From: DATCJA01 sp963734635
GTDB taxonomy: Bacteria > Acidobacteriota > Vicinamibacteria > Vicinamibacterales > UBA2999
DNA: 64,000 nucleotides
Direction: 5' to 3'
Assembly (NCBI GenBank): GCA_963734635.1
Contig: CAVTIA010000011.1
Span: 186,001 to 250,000 of the forward strand
Below are positions 54,554 through 62,677 of this stretch, piece by piece (position 1 is the stretch's first letter; the number at the start of each line of letters is the position of its first letter). The notes beneath the pieces are model-generated. The model did not search any database. It was not told where the DNA came from and saw nothing but the letters and a program-made list of their open reading frames with translations. A program made the position numbers and the translations under genes.

Positions 54554-54848
54554 CGACACGCCGGGCCTTTCGCACGATCAGCCGGTCGAGATGCCCGCAC
54601 AGACAGAGGCACCGACGCCTGCCTCTGCGACTTCCGACAGTCCGGCGTCGGCGGCGCTGGTTCGCTTCCGTTCATGCCGGTGGATGCAGCCTGCCGAGGA
54701 CGGGAACGCCGCCTTCTGCACGCATCGGGAGGTCAAGCCGTACGCGGGAACCGCAGGGTTCGACGCCGATGCCTGGTGTCCCGAATGTCAGTACTACAAG
54801 CTGCGCCGAGCCCCGAGAAAACGGAACGAGGACAATTACAGTTATTGA
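54534..54848 (+). CDS. Small conserved protein with four-cysteine zinc-binding pattern
   Basis: A 104-residue protein whose C-terminal half (about residues 44-96) reads RFRSCRWMQP, AAFCTHREVKPYAGTAGFDADAWCPECQYYKLRR, with four cysteines (Cx13C and CxxC) likely to hold zinc. The N-terminal 40 residues are Ala/Pro/Thr-rich and disordered. The TTG at 54534 overlaps the helicase end by 20 bases and has GGAG 7 bases upstream; an ATG at 54591 is the alternative. Position after the helicase suggests a role near RNA, but function is unknown. Confidence 0.6.
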   Translation: MGSNFNNDTPGLSHDQPVEMPAQTEAPTPASATSDSPASAALVRFRSCRWMQPAEDGNAAFCTHREVKPYAGTAGFDADAWCPECQYYKLRRAPRKRNEDNYSY

Positions 54849-54852
54849 CGAA

Positions 54853-54895
54853 GGGATCCGGGATCGGGGATCCGGGATCGGGGATCGGGGATCCC
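54853..54895. repeat. GGGATCCGGGATCGG tandem repeat
   Basis: Five imperfect units of GGGATCCG / GGGATCGG in the spacer between convergent genes. A simple sequence with no distinct spacers; it may form secondary structure that ends transcription, though there is no T-run. Confidence 0.7.
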
Positions 54896-54947
54896 TACAC
54901 CTTGACCGAATTTTCAGATTGAACGGTTGAATGTGATTTGAAATCCG

Positions 54948-55793
54948 TCAATCCGAAAATTCCTTGGCAAGGTCCACCCATTCCCCTTTCGGCGCCAATT
55001 GCTGATACGCGCGCCAGTGCGGGCGTGCGTCGCGTGACTGCCCGCTCTTTTCGAGGGTCACGGCCAGGTAGAAATGAGCGTCGGCATAGGTGGGGTTCAG
55101 CCTGAGCGCATCGCGGTAGCAGACCTGCGCTTCGGTGTAGCGCCCGAGGTCGTGGAATATGTTGCCGAGATTGAAGTGCGCTTCGAACACATCCGGTTCA
55201 AGCGTGATCGCCCGCTCGTACAACGCCTGCGCCTCGGCGATCTCGTCACCCGCATAGTGAATGTTTGCCAGGTTGATGATGGCGGGCACGAGATACGGGT
55301 CGATTTCGAGCGCACGCCGGTACGCCCCTGACGCATCCTCGAAATTTGCCGGGTCGCCGCTGTCGAGGCCAGCCCCGGTCAGAAAGTACTGTTCCGCGTC
55401 CACGGAAGAGCCACGCGGGACGGGAATCGGCTCCATGAACGCTGCGAGCGGGGGCGGTTCCCGTCGTCTGAGCTGCAGCACCTTGGCGGGCTGCGCCTCG
55501 ATGCGGAAATCGAGGCTCAACTGCCCCGACCGCGACGCGAGCAGATTGCGAAGCACGGCGCGGAACCTGGCGCCGCCGGCCAGCGCCTCATCGGTCTGAC
55601 GAATCGTCGCGAGATCGGTAAACGAGAAGAATTCCTCGCCGCTGGCGCGGCGCTCGGGTCGAATGAGTCCCCATTTCTGCATGTAACGCAGATGATCCTC
55701 GCGCACGTTGGCGTACCGATCGATCAACTGTCGCCGGGAACCAAAGAGCGAACCAGTGGTCGTCACTCGGCGTTCAATATAATCTAGTGACAC
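54948..55793 (-). CDS. MerR-type DNA-binding domain fused to TPR repeats
   Basis: A 281-residue protein. Residues 1-80 resemble a MerR-like winged helix (RQLIDRYANVREDHLRYMQKWGLIRPERRASGEEFFSFTDLATIRQ), a hinge at about 100-125 is rich in Arg and Pro, and residues about 130-275 contain at least three TPR units (AIINLANIHYAGDEIAEAQALYERAITLEPD, AHFNLGNIFHDLGRYTEAQVCYRDALRLNPT, AHFYLAVTLEKSGQSRDARPHWRAY). It could regulate genes in response to a partner bound by the TPR part. It starts with GTG at 55793. It is divergent from glucokinase with a 66-base spacer, so glk is a plausible target, which is inference. Confidence 0.78.
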   Translation of the reverse strand: MSLDYIERRVTTTGSLFGSRRQLIDRYANVREDHLRYMQKWGLIRPERRASGEEFFSFTDLATIRQTDEALAGGARFRAVLRNLLASRSGQLSLDFRIEAQPAKVLQLRRREPPPLAAFMEPIPVPRGSSVDAEQYFLTGAGLDSGDPANFEDASGAYRRALEIDPYLVPAIINLANIHYAGDEIAEAQALYERAITLEPDVFEAHFNLGNIFHDLGRYTEAQVCYRDALRLNPTYADAHFYLAVTLEKSGQSRDARPHWRAYQQLAPKGEWVDLAKEFSD

Positions 55794-55859
55794 GTCTCAT
55801 CGAAACGATTCCACGGCCGATCTGTCGTCGCGACCGCAGTTCGTACCCGAAGGCTGGTT

Positions 55860-56864
55860 GTGAGTAGCCGAACATCCTCGCCGGCGCTCATACTCGCCGG
55901 AGACGTCGGCGGCACCAAGACGCTCGTAGGACTCTTCGAACGCGCACCCGGTCGTCCTCGATCGCTCGGCGTCTTCACTTACTCCACCGCCGCATACAGT
56001 AGTTTCACCGACATCCTGGACGCGTTTGCACGCGATATGGGGCGGCCGCTCGTCATCGCTGCCGCGGCCGCGGGCGTTGCGGGCCCGGTCGTCGATGCGC
56101 GCGCCCGTTTGACGAATATCGACTGGGACGTCCACGCTGACGAGATTTCCGATTTCGCCGGCACTTCCCGCGTCAAGCTGGTGAACGATCTCGAGGCGAT
56201 GGCGGCCAGTACCGGCGTGCTCACGCCGGACGAGGTCGTCGTACTACAGGAAGGACTGCCGCATCCCGACGGAAACGCGGTCGTCATCGCGGCGGGCACC
56301 GGGCTGGGTGAGGCCTACTTGCATCGTGTGGCGGGACGGCTGCTGCCCCTCGCTTCAGAAGGGGGCCATGCTGATTTCGCCGCGCGAACGGATCGCGAGA
56401 TCGAACTGTTGCGGACGCTCCGCGCCGAATATGGTCGGGTGGAGGTGGAACACGTGATCAGTGGACCCGGTCTCGTGAACCTTCACCGCTTTACCCACAG
56501 GGGTGAACCGTGTGACGAAGTCGAGCAGGTTGCTCCGGAGGATCGGGCGGCCGCCATTTCACAGGCCGCCCTCGAGGCACGGTGTCCGGCGTGCATGGAG
56601 GCCTTGTCGATGTTCGTCAGCGCGTACGGCGCCGAGGCCGGGAGTCTCGCGCTTCGCGGTGTCGCCTTAGCCGGCGTCTTCGTCGGTGGCGGCATCGCGC
56701 CCAAGATCCTGCCAGCGCTCCAGGACGGGACCTTCATCGAAGCATTCCGCGCCAAGGGTTTGATGTCGGCTTTCGTCCAGAACGTACCGGTAAAGGTGAT
56801 CCTGAGCCCTGAGGCGGGCCTTCTCGGCGCCGCCATGCACGCGCAGGCCCTGCTCGACGTTTAG
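55860..56864 (+). CDS. glk: Glucokinase
   Basis: A 334-residue sugar kinase of the bacterial Glk family that phosphorylates glucose with ATP to feed glycolysis. The phosphate-1 motif LAGDVGGTKTLVGLF is at residue 12. VKLVNDLEAMA carries the catalytic Asp, AAGTGLGEAYL the phosphate-2 loop, ASEGGHADFA the sugar-binding Glu/His, and VALAGVFVGGGIAPKIL the adenosine site. It is not a ROK-type enzyme, since the CxCGxxGC zinc motif is absent. It starts with GTG at 55860 after GAAGG. An upstream TATAAT at 55778-55783 could serve this gene but lies inside the divergent MerR-TPR coding region. Confidence 0.9.
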   Translation: MSSRTSSPALILAGDVGGTKTLVGLFERAPGRPRSLGVFTYSTAAYSSFTDILDAFARDMGRPLVIAAAAAGVAGPVVDARARLTNIDWDVHADEISDFAGTSRVKLVNDLEAMAASTGVLTPDEVVVLQEGLPHPDGNAVVIAAGTGLGEAYLHRVAGRLLPLASEGGHADFAARTDREIELLRTLRAEYGRVEVEHVISGPGLVNLHRFTHRGEPCDEVEQVAPEDRAAAISQAALEARCPACMEALSMFVSAYGAEAGSLALRGVALAGVFVGGGIAPKILPALQDGTFIEAFRAKGLMSAFVQNVPVKVILSPEAGLLGAAMHAQALLDV

Positions 56865-57435
56865 CGCTGGCGCCGTGACCGCGGCGAAGAGCTGCGTTCG
56901 AGCGTATTCGGAAATTCCATCCCGAGCATGCCGGCCAGCGGCGTCCGGCTCCGCATGCCGGAAAAACGCTGCTCCGGCTTATCGTCCTCCGCACGCGCGT
57001 GGGGACCCCCAACCCCACGCGGTGTCGCAGGCCTGCGCAGCATTTTTCGTGCGATCGCGACGGCATGCTGCGAACGGCCGCCGCCCGTCCGGCACGCTCG
57101 GGATGGAACGCTGACCCCACATGCGTGCAAGGCGTGCTCGACCTGCCGGATCGTCGACGCCTGCGCAAGCGGCACGCAAGCCGCAGGTGGAAATCGGGCG
57201 CAGCGAGCATTCCGCGGCGAGTCCCTCCCAGTGCGTTCGAATGGCCGCGAAGCAGCTCGAACGTTTCTTGCCGCCTGGCACATGTGGCTGCGGGTCAGCT
57301 CCTACTCGCCGCGCCCGCGGTAGAGCAACGACGCGGAGACCGATTTCCGCCGCGCCGCGCCGGCGGCGACGAGCCGGTAGGTCGAGCACGGCTTACATGA
57401 GGAAACAAGTGGAACGGATCGTGTCCTGGTCGGAC
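56865..57435. other. 571-base gap without a recognisable gene, with a 16-bp inverted repeat
   Basis: Several overlapping frames of 60-140 codons exist on both strands, but none has a ribosome site or resembles a protein that I know. The clearest structure is GTGCTCGACCTGCCGG near 57137 and CCGGTAGGTCGAGCAC near 57377, an inverted repeat with one mismatch and about 225 bases between arms. The GAGGAAA-type signature of RNase P RNA, the tmRNA ends and the SRP core were looked for and not found. It may be a structured RNA, a decayed insertion or plain spacer between convergent genes. Confidence 0.4.
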
Positions 57436-59124
57436 CTAGCGACGCATTCGCTCGAGCGCGACGACGCCCGAGCGCATCGCCATCCACGGAATGGCGACGC
57501 TCAGCGCGGCGGCACTTACGAGGCTCACGATCATCAAGAGCTCCCGCACTGATGACAGCCGGATCCCGCGCAGCCGGCTGAACAGCCACATGGACGATGG
57601 CCAGCCGAGCAGCGCAACCATGACGATGACGTACAGCACGGCGAGAACCATGAACGAGATACCGCCGTAGGACCCGGCGGCCTGTGTCGGATCAGCGCCG
57701 AAGCGGGGATATCGAGCGCCGAAGCCGACCGCCAGTCCAACGAGCGCGACGGTCATGAAGGCGATTGCCACAATCGCGAGCGCCTTGAGCCACGGATCGA
57801 CGCCCATCAGCTCGTTCGCGGCGATCGTCAGTCCTTCGATGAAGATCAGCAGCGGGGCCAGGCCGGTCCAGAACTTCGACCAGAGAAAATCCCGAAGCGA
57901 GACGGGAGACGCACGGACAATCCAGAACGCTGCGCCTTCTGCCGAAACGGCTGGAAACACGAAGCGCACGGCGACGGTCGCCAGGACGAAGCCCGCCATG
58001 GCCAGGTTGACGAGCGCGTACACGTTCTTCAGGAATCCACTCATGTACGGAATGCGCTCGAGGTCGAGCGTGCGGAAGTTGTAAAGATAGAGAAGCACGA
58101 GCGCGCAGAGCGGCAGGAGCTGCAGCCACTGATTCACGTCTCGGAGGAAGACCTTCACATCCTTGACGACGAGCTCGCGTCGAACCGTGGACAACGGCAG
58201 CGCTCGCGCGACCGCGTCAATCACGCGCAGCTGGTTGACACGAGCCTTCGCGGACTCCTGCGACCGGCTGTACCCGGCAAAGTGCCAGCGCCGATCGGCG
58301 GCGCCGAGCAGGACGGTGCAGGCCAGGGCGGTCGTCCATAGCGCCGCTCCGTGGAGCAGATCGCGGCCGCCCTGGAGCTCCGCGAAGAGCGACTCCCCTG
58401 CCCAGAACGACGGGAGAAGCGGCATCACCGGCGACTGGAGATTCGCAAAGAAGTCGGCGATATCAGGGAGCGATTCGACGCGCAGCAACCGCTCCGGCTC
58501 GATGAAGCGAAGAATGAGCACGAGCGCGGCTGCAAACAGCAGGCTGACGAGCATCAGCACGTCTCGGGCACGCCGTGCCGGCAGCACGTTCACCAGCAGC
58601 AGCGTTGCGCCGGCGCCGAGCGCCACCGGAATAGTGGCGAACGGCACGACCGTCAGCAGGACGGCTGCGTAATAGGTGAAGGGCGCGCATCGCGCGGCGC
58701 CAACTCCCAGCAGCACCGGCGTCAGAAACATCGCAACCATCCACGAGGACTGACCCACCGTCCGGGTAAATCGCGCGAGAAACAGCCGCCCGCGCGGTAT
58801 CGGTGCCGCAACGAGGAGGCGCAGATCCTCGGACAGGAAGAACGTCGAGAGCGAGGCCACCACGCCGCTGAATGCAAGGAAGCCGAGGAACGTCAGAAAC
58901 AGCCACGACAGTCCAAGGCGAAGCAGGTAGTCGCCAAACTCTTCGAATGCGGCCAGCTTCGTCGTCAGCCAGTAAGCGCCCGTGAAGAGGGCAGCGCAGA
59001 CGCCGAGCCCGATGCCTCCAAAGACGCCAGCTCGCAGCATATCGCCGCGCTCCCGTCGCCGCGCGCGATTCCGCATCGACCAGAGCTGCGGGACGAGCAG
59101 AAAGGTGAACGGCGCGTTCGTCAC
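57436..59124 (-). CDS. ABC exporter permease-like membrane protein
   Basis: A 562-residue polytopic protein with about twelve hydrophobic segments in two halves, of the putative ABC-type exporter permease class (ABC-2-like). Recognisable parts are SMRNRARRRERGDMLRAGVFGGIG, AAPIPRGRLFLARFTRT, VKDVKVFLRDVNQWLQLLPLCALVLLYLYNF and ASPVSLRDFLWSKFW. It has no ATPase motifs of its own. The GTG start overlaps the stop of the ATP-binding subunit by four bases (GTGA), a strong sign that they form one transporter. The substrate is unknown. Confidence 0.8.
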   Translation of the reverse strand: MTNAPFTFLLVPQLWSMRNRARRRERGDMLRAGVFGGIGLGVCAALFTGAYWLTTKLAAFEEFGDYLLRLGLSWLFLTFLGFLAFSGVVASLSTFFLSEDLRLLVAAPIPRGRLFLARFTRTVGQSSWMVAMFLTPVLLGVGAARCAPFTYYAAVLLTVVPFATIPVALGAGATLLLVNVLPARRARDVLMLVSLLFAAALVLILRFIEPERLLRVESLPDIADFFANLQSPVMPLLPSFWAGESLFAELQGGRDLLHGAALWTTALACTVLLGAADRRWHFAGYSRSQESAKARVNQLRVIDAVARALPLSTVRRELVVKDVKVFLRDVNQWLQLLPLCALVLLYLYNFRTLDLERIPYMSGFLKNVYALVNLAMAGFVLATVAVRFVFPAVSAEGAAFWIVRASPVSLRDFLWSKFWTGLAPLLIFIEGLTIAANELMGVDPWLKALAIVAIAFMTVALVGLAVGFGARYPRFGADPTQAAGSYGGISFMVLAVLYVIVMVALLGWPSSMWLFSRLRGIRLSSVRELLMIVSLVSAAALSVAIPWMAMRSGVVALERMRR

Positions 59125-59870
59125 ACGACCTCGTCGATCTCCTGCAAGCCTGCGCCGCCGGTCAGCTTCAGGAAGACCGCGGTCAAGTGATCCTGTCCGC
59201 CGGCCAGACCACGCACCTCATTCACGGTCCCCTGCGCGATGAGCCGCCCGCCATTGATGATGCTGACCCGGTGGCTCATTTCCTCGGCGACTTCGAGCGT
59301 ATGAGTGCTCATGAGGATGGCGACGCCCTGTTCGCTCATGCGACGGAACACGTCCTTGATCAGGCGCGCGCCCCGCGGGTCGAGGCCGACCATCGGTTCG
59401 TCCACAACAACGGCCTTCGGTCGATGCAGGAATGCCGCGCTCATCACCAGACGCTGCTTCATTCCGTGAGAAAAGCTCTCGACGAGCTCGTCTTCCCACC
59501 GCCGCAATTCAAAGAGGTCGAGCATCTCCCGAACGCGCCCGTCAATGTCATTGTCAGCAATGCCGTACAACCCACCGTGGAACCTCAGAAACTCCGCCGC
59601 GGTGAGCTTCTCGTACAAGTACGGCCGGTCGGGAATGAAACCGAGCGAAGACTTCGCCAACTCCGGTTCCTCGGCCATGTCATGCCCATTGACGACCACG
59701 CGGCCGGCCGTCGGCTCGAGAAGCCCGGCGATCATCTTGATCGTGGTCGTCTTTCCAGCCCCATTCGGTCCCAGGAAGCCGTGGATTTCTCCCGGCTTGA
59801 CGCAGAGGCTCACCTCGTCCACCGCTGTCAGAGCGCCGAATTGCTTGACGAGGTTCGTGACGGCGATCAT
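59121..59870 (-). CDS. ABC transporter ATP-binding protein
   Basis: A 249-residue ABC ATPase that powers the membrane subunit downstream. Walker A is GPNGAGKTT near residue 36, the Q-loop is in LGFIPDRPYLYEKLTAAEFL, the signature is FSHGMKQRL near 133 (SHGMKQ in place of SGGQ), Walker B is AVVVDEPMVGLD near 157, and the switch His is in MSTHTLE. The SHGMKQR form is common in ABC-2 type exporters. Its ATG at 59870 overlaps the transglutaminase stop (ATGA) and its stop overlaps the permease start, so all three genes are translationally coupled. Confidence 0.9.
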   Translation of the reverse strand: MIAVTNLVKQFGALTAVDEVSLCVKPGEIHGFLGPNGAGKTTTIKMIAGLLEPTAGRVVVNGHDMAEEPELAKSSLGFIPDRPYLYEKLTAAEFLRFHGGLYGIADNDIDGRVREMLDLFELRRWEDELVESFSHGMKQRLVMSAAFLHRPKAVVVDEPMVGLDPRGARLIKDVFRRMSEQGVAILMSTHTLEVAEEMSHRVSIINGGRLIAQGTVNEVRGLAGGQDHLTAVFLKLTGGAGLQEIDEVV

Positions 59871-61504
59871 TTGTCGCACCCGCACGAACCCACCGCGCGG
59901 GGTTCAGACGTCGCAGCCGCAAGGAGCGGCAGGTCCGTCTCTGCAGCGCCGACGAGCACGGGCGTGGACTGTGGATCGAGGTCCATGTCGAGGACCGTCA
60001 TACGCAGACGGCCGATGAGGGGAAGAATCGCCGCCTGCTCGTCCAGGCCACCGCGAACGAGCCGCAAGTGGGTTCCGTCGGCGGGAAACTGGTTGAGCGT
60101 CGGATCGACGGGCAGCCACAATCCTCGGCCAGCACTCTCCTCCAGATACACCTCAGGCCACGCGTGGTAGTAGAACGCGCCTTGAGCGCCGCGCACGTAC
60201 ACCAACCCGACCGCGATGCGCGCCGGAATACCGGCGGCGCGAGCCATGGCCACATACAGGGCCGTGTGTTCGTTGCAGTCGCCGACCTTCGTGCGAAGCA
60301 CCTCGAGCGCGGAGGGCAGACTGACAGTCGGCTTCTTGTCGAGCAACGCGTTGACGTAACGTGTGAGGCGTTCCGCCTTGTCGCGCGTGCCGGTCGCAGT
60401 GCCTACCGCGCGTTCCGCTTCGGCCACTATTTCAGGGGCGTCGCTTTCAATGAGGCGCTCAGGTGCGAGAAACCGCTTTGCGTTGGCGTCCGCGGGGCCG
60501 GGCTGCAGCGTCCGCGGATCCTTGATTTCGATGATGGAACCCTCGACGGTTTGTCCGACGCCGTCGAGATCCGCGGCCGGCAGCTCGACGCCTTCGAGAC
60601 GAAGCCGAAGCCGACGAACATCACGTGGTTCGTCGATGCGACGCGACATCACCGGTACCACTGCGGACATCCGCATCAGGTCCTGCTGCACCCCGCTGGG
60701 AATTGCAAGACCTTGCGCCTGCTCCGACGACTCGCGCACCGTCATCAGCCCGAGCGGACTCTCTTCGCGGATGATGTCGCCGGTATCGGTCACCCAGGAG
60801 GTCGTTTGCAGGCCGTAATACGACATGTCAACCCGGAATGCCGGAAAAACGCCGTCGCGCGTACGCACGACTTCACGAGCTCCTATGCGGACGTCGACCG
60901 GCGCGTGCCTCATCGTAGCGGGATCGAGAATCATCCAGTGATGGCGTGTTCCGGCCGCGATGCCCCGGCTGGCCAGAATTCGCGACATGTTGAGATTCAT
61001 GACAGGCGGCTCGGCCATTTGATGTGTCTCCGTTCGCGTGACACCGGCCGACGTGATCGCGACGGTCAGCTGATATGAGCCCGTCGATTCCGAGCCTGGA
61101 GGATCGATCGAGCCGCGCACATGAATAGCGCCGGTCCCGGGATCGAGCGAGAAGGCGAATGACTGCAGAACGAAGCTCGCATCCACCAATGCAGTCGTCC
61201 TGATCGTGGTCGTCGACGTCGACCCAAGCAACGTCAATTGCAGGCGCGCGTCTTCCTGCAGCTCGAAACCGTCTGGCGTACGAACCGTCTGGCTCACGGT
61301 GAATCCGATTTTTTCGCCGCGGTAGTACACGCCCCGCCAGGTCGCCGTCGGACCATAACGCGCAAGATCGGTCGCCAGATTTGCCGGGGCTGCCTGCAGA
61401 TATGACCGATGAACGAGCAGCGCCATGCAGATCAGCCACGCCACGACCACGAGCACTGAGAGAGGCCGCGTGATGGATGGGGGAATGGGACGTATGAGCT
61501 TCAT
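59867..61504 (-). CDS. Membrane-anchored transglutaminase-like protein
   Basis: A 545-residue protein with an N-terminal membrane anchor (about 14-33) and an extracytoplasmic part. The C-terminal transglutaminase-like cysteine-protease fold has the Cys in KVGDCNEHTALYVAMARAAGIPAR near residue 416, the His in YYHAWPEVYLE near 455 and the Asp in WLPVDPTLNQFPAD, a complete Cys-His-Asp triad. The preceding 330 residues are beta-rich. Such proteins usually act as proteases or crosslinking enzymes in the envelope. It ends in a GSCGCDK tail. It is the first gene of the coupled operon with the ABC exporter, suggesting that it processes the exported substrate, which is inference. Confidence 0.85.
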   Translation of the reverse strand: MKLIRPIPPSITRPLSVLVVVAWLICMALLVHRSYLQAAPANLATDLARYGPTATWRGVYYRGEKIGFTVSQTVRTPDGFELQEDARLQLTLLGSTSTTTIRTTALVDASFVLQSFAFSLDPGTGAIHVRGSIDPPGSESTGSYQLTVAITSAGVTRTETHQMAEPPVMNLNMSRILASRGIAAGTRHHWMILDPATMRHAPVDVRIGAREVVRTRDGVFPAFRVDMSYYGLQTTSWVTDTGDIIREESPLGLMTVRESSEQAQGLAIPSGVQQDLMRMSAVVPVMSRRIDEPRDVRRLRLRLEGVELPAADLDGVGQTVEGSIIEIKDPRTLQPGPADANAKRFLAPERLIESDAPEIVAEAERAVGTATGTRDKAERLTRYVNALLDKKPTVSLPSALEVLRTKVGDCNEHTALYVAMARAAGIPARIAVGLVYVRGAQGAFYYHAWPEVYLEESAGRGLWLPVDPTLNQFPADGTHLRLVRGGLDEQAAILPLIGRLRMTVLDMDLDPQSTPVLVGAAETDLPLLAAATSEPRAVGSCGCDK

Positions 61505-61601
61505 TGGCGGTGGGCCGACGTCCGCTGTATCGGCCCGACGATGGGTGGTCTGCAGGAGATCGAAGCGACCGGCGCGCGAGGTGGGAAGACGCAACTTACA
61601 G

Positions 61602-61626
61602 CAAGTCAAGGGCTTACCTTGACTTG
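61602..61626. repeat. Perfect 10-bp hairpin CAAGTCAAGG-GCTTA-CCTTGACTTG
   Basis: It lies in the divergent spacer between the transglutaminase operon and thiS. The arm GTCAAGGG resembles the second stem of the element at 35056, so it could be a truncated copy, but the core GATACTGCC is missing. No T-run follows, and a divergent location argues against a terminator. No TPP riboswitch signature is visible upstream of thiS. Confidence 0.5.
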
Positions 61627-61670
61627 TCACAACTCAGCGCAGTACGCTGAGGCGTCTCGGCCGCGTCCCC

Positions 61671-61871
61671 TTGTTGATCACGCTCAACGGCGAACCGCAC
61701 ACACTCGACGGGCCGCTGTCAGTCGACGACTTGTTGACGAGGCTATCGATTGACCCGCGCCGCGTGGCCGTCGAGCACAATTTCACGATTCTCAAGCGGC
61801 AGCTGTTCGCTGTGACGCTCATCAACGAAGGCGACCGCATCGAGATCGTCAATTTCGTCGGCGGCGGGTAG
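61671..61871 (+). CDS. thiS: Sulfur carrier protein ThiS
   Basis: A 66-residue ubiquitin-like protein whose C-terminal Gly-Gly is thiocarboxylated and delivers sulfur to the thiazole ring of thiamine. The C-terminus FVGGG ends with an extra glycine after the family GG pair, and the N-terminus LITLNGEPHTLDGPLSVDDLL is typical. The start is TTG at 61671 or 61674. The neighbour thiG lies 22 bases downstream, the usual pairing. Confidence 0.88.
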   Translation: MLITLNGEPHTLDGPLSVDDLLTRLSIDPRRVAVEHNFTILKRQLFAVTLINEGDRIEIVNFVGGG

Positions 61872-61893
61872 CCGATTGCACACGGTGGATTGT

Positions 61894-62673
61894 ATGAACG
61901 ACACGCCTCTCGTCATTGCCGGACGCACATTCAAGTCGAGATTGATTGTCGGCAGCGGCAAGTACCCGTCCCACGCAGTGATGGCCCAGTCGATCGCGGC
62001 TTCCGGCGCCGACATGGTCACGGTCGCGGTCAGGAGGGTCAATATTTCGGATCGGTCTCGTGAATCCCTGCTTGATTACATCGACACGGATCGGATCGCG
62101 ATCCTGCCGAATACGGCCGGGTGTTATACCGCGGACGAGGCGATTCGCACCGCGCAGCTCGCTCGGGAAGCGGGCCTGTCGAACTGGATCAAGCTGGAAG
62201 TCATCGGCGACGAGCGGACGCTGTTTCCGGACAATGAAGCGCTCGTCGAAGCCACGCGTGTCCTCGTTCGCGACGGATTCATCGTGCTTCCGTACACCAG
62301 CGACGACGTCGTCGTTTGTCGCAAGCTCGTAGATGCGGGCGCGGCCGCCGTGATGCCGCTGGGCGCACCGATTGGATCGGGCCTGGGCATTCAGAACGTG
62401 AACAACCTTCGCATCATCCGCGAGTTCGTTCACGTGCCGATGATTGTGGATGCCGGCGTCGGAACGGCGTCCGACGCCGCACTCGCCATGGAGCTCGGCG
62501 CTGACGGCGTCCTGATGCAAACGGCCATTGCGGGCGCGGAGAAGCCGGTCGCGATGGCTGAGGCCATGAAGTACGCGGTGATGTCAGGACGCCTGGCGTA
62601 CGTCTCGGGTCGCATTCCGCAGAAGATGTACGCGACGGCCAGCAGCCCCGTTGAAGGGATGGTCGGCCGCTGA
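61894..62673 (+). CDS. thiG: Thiazole synthase ThiG
   Basis: A 259-residue TIM-barrel enzyme that condenses 1-deoxy-D-xylulose-5-phosphate, dehydroglycine and ThiS thiocarboxylate into the thiazole phosphate of thiamine. Motifs: SRLIVGSGKYPSH near residue 16, the Schiff-base lysine in WIKLEVIGDERTLFPDN near 97, VMPLGAPIGSGLGIQN near 150, VDAGVGTASDAA near 185 and a C-terminal MVGR. Two start codons are in frame; ATG 61894 has a GGTGG site 7 bases upstream. Other thiazole genes (thiH/thiO, thiE) are not in the window. Confidence 0.93.
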   Translation: MNDTPLVIAGRTFKSRLIVGSGKYPSHAVMAQSIAASGADMVTVAVRRVNISDRSRESLLDYIDTDRIAILPNTAGCYTADEAIRTAQLAREAGLSNWIKLEVIGDERTLFPDNEALVEATRVLVRDGFIVLPYTSDDVVVCRKLVDAGAAAVMPLGAPIGSGLGIQNVNNLRIIREFVHVPMIVDAGVGTASDAALAMELGADGVLMQTAIAGAEKPVAMAEAMKYAVMSGRLAYVSGRIPQKMYATASSPVEGMVGR

Positions 62674-62677
62674 TCCG

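Noticed and set aside
56865..57435. RNase P RNA, tmRNA or SRP RNA in the gap
   Set aside because: None of the universally conserved core sequences could be found on either strand.
61505..61670. TPP riboswitch upstream of thiS
   Set aside because: The CUGAGA and ACCUGAUCUGG-type conserved blocks are absent.
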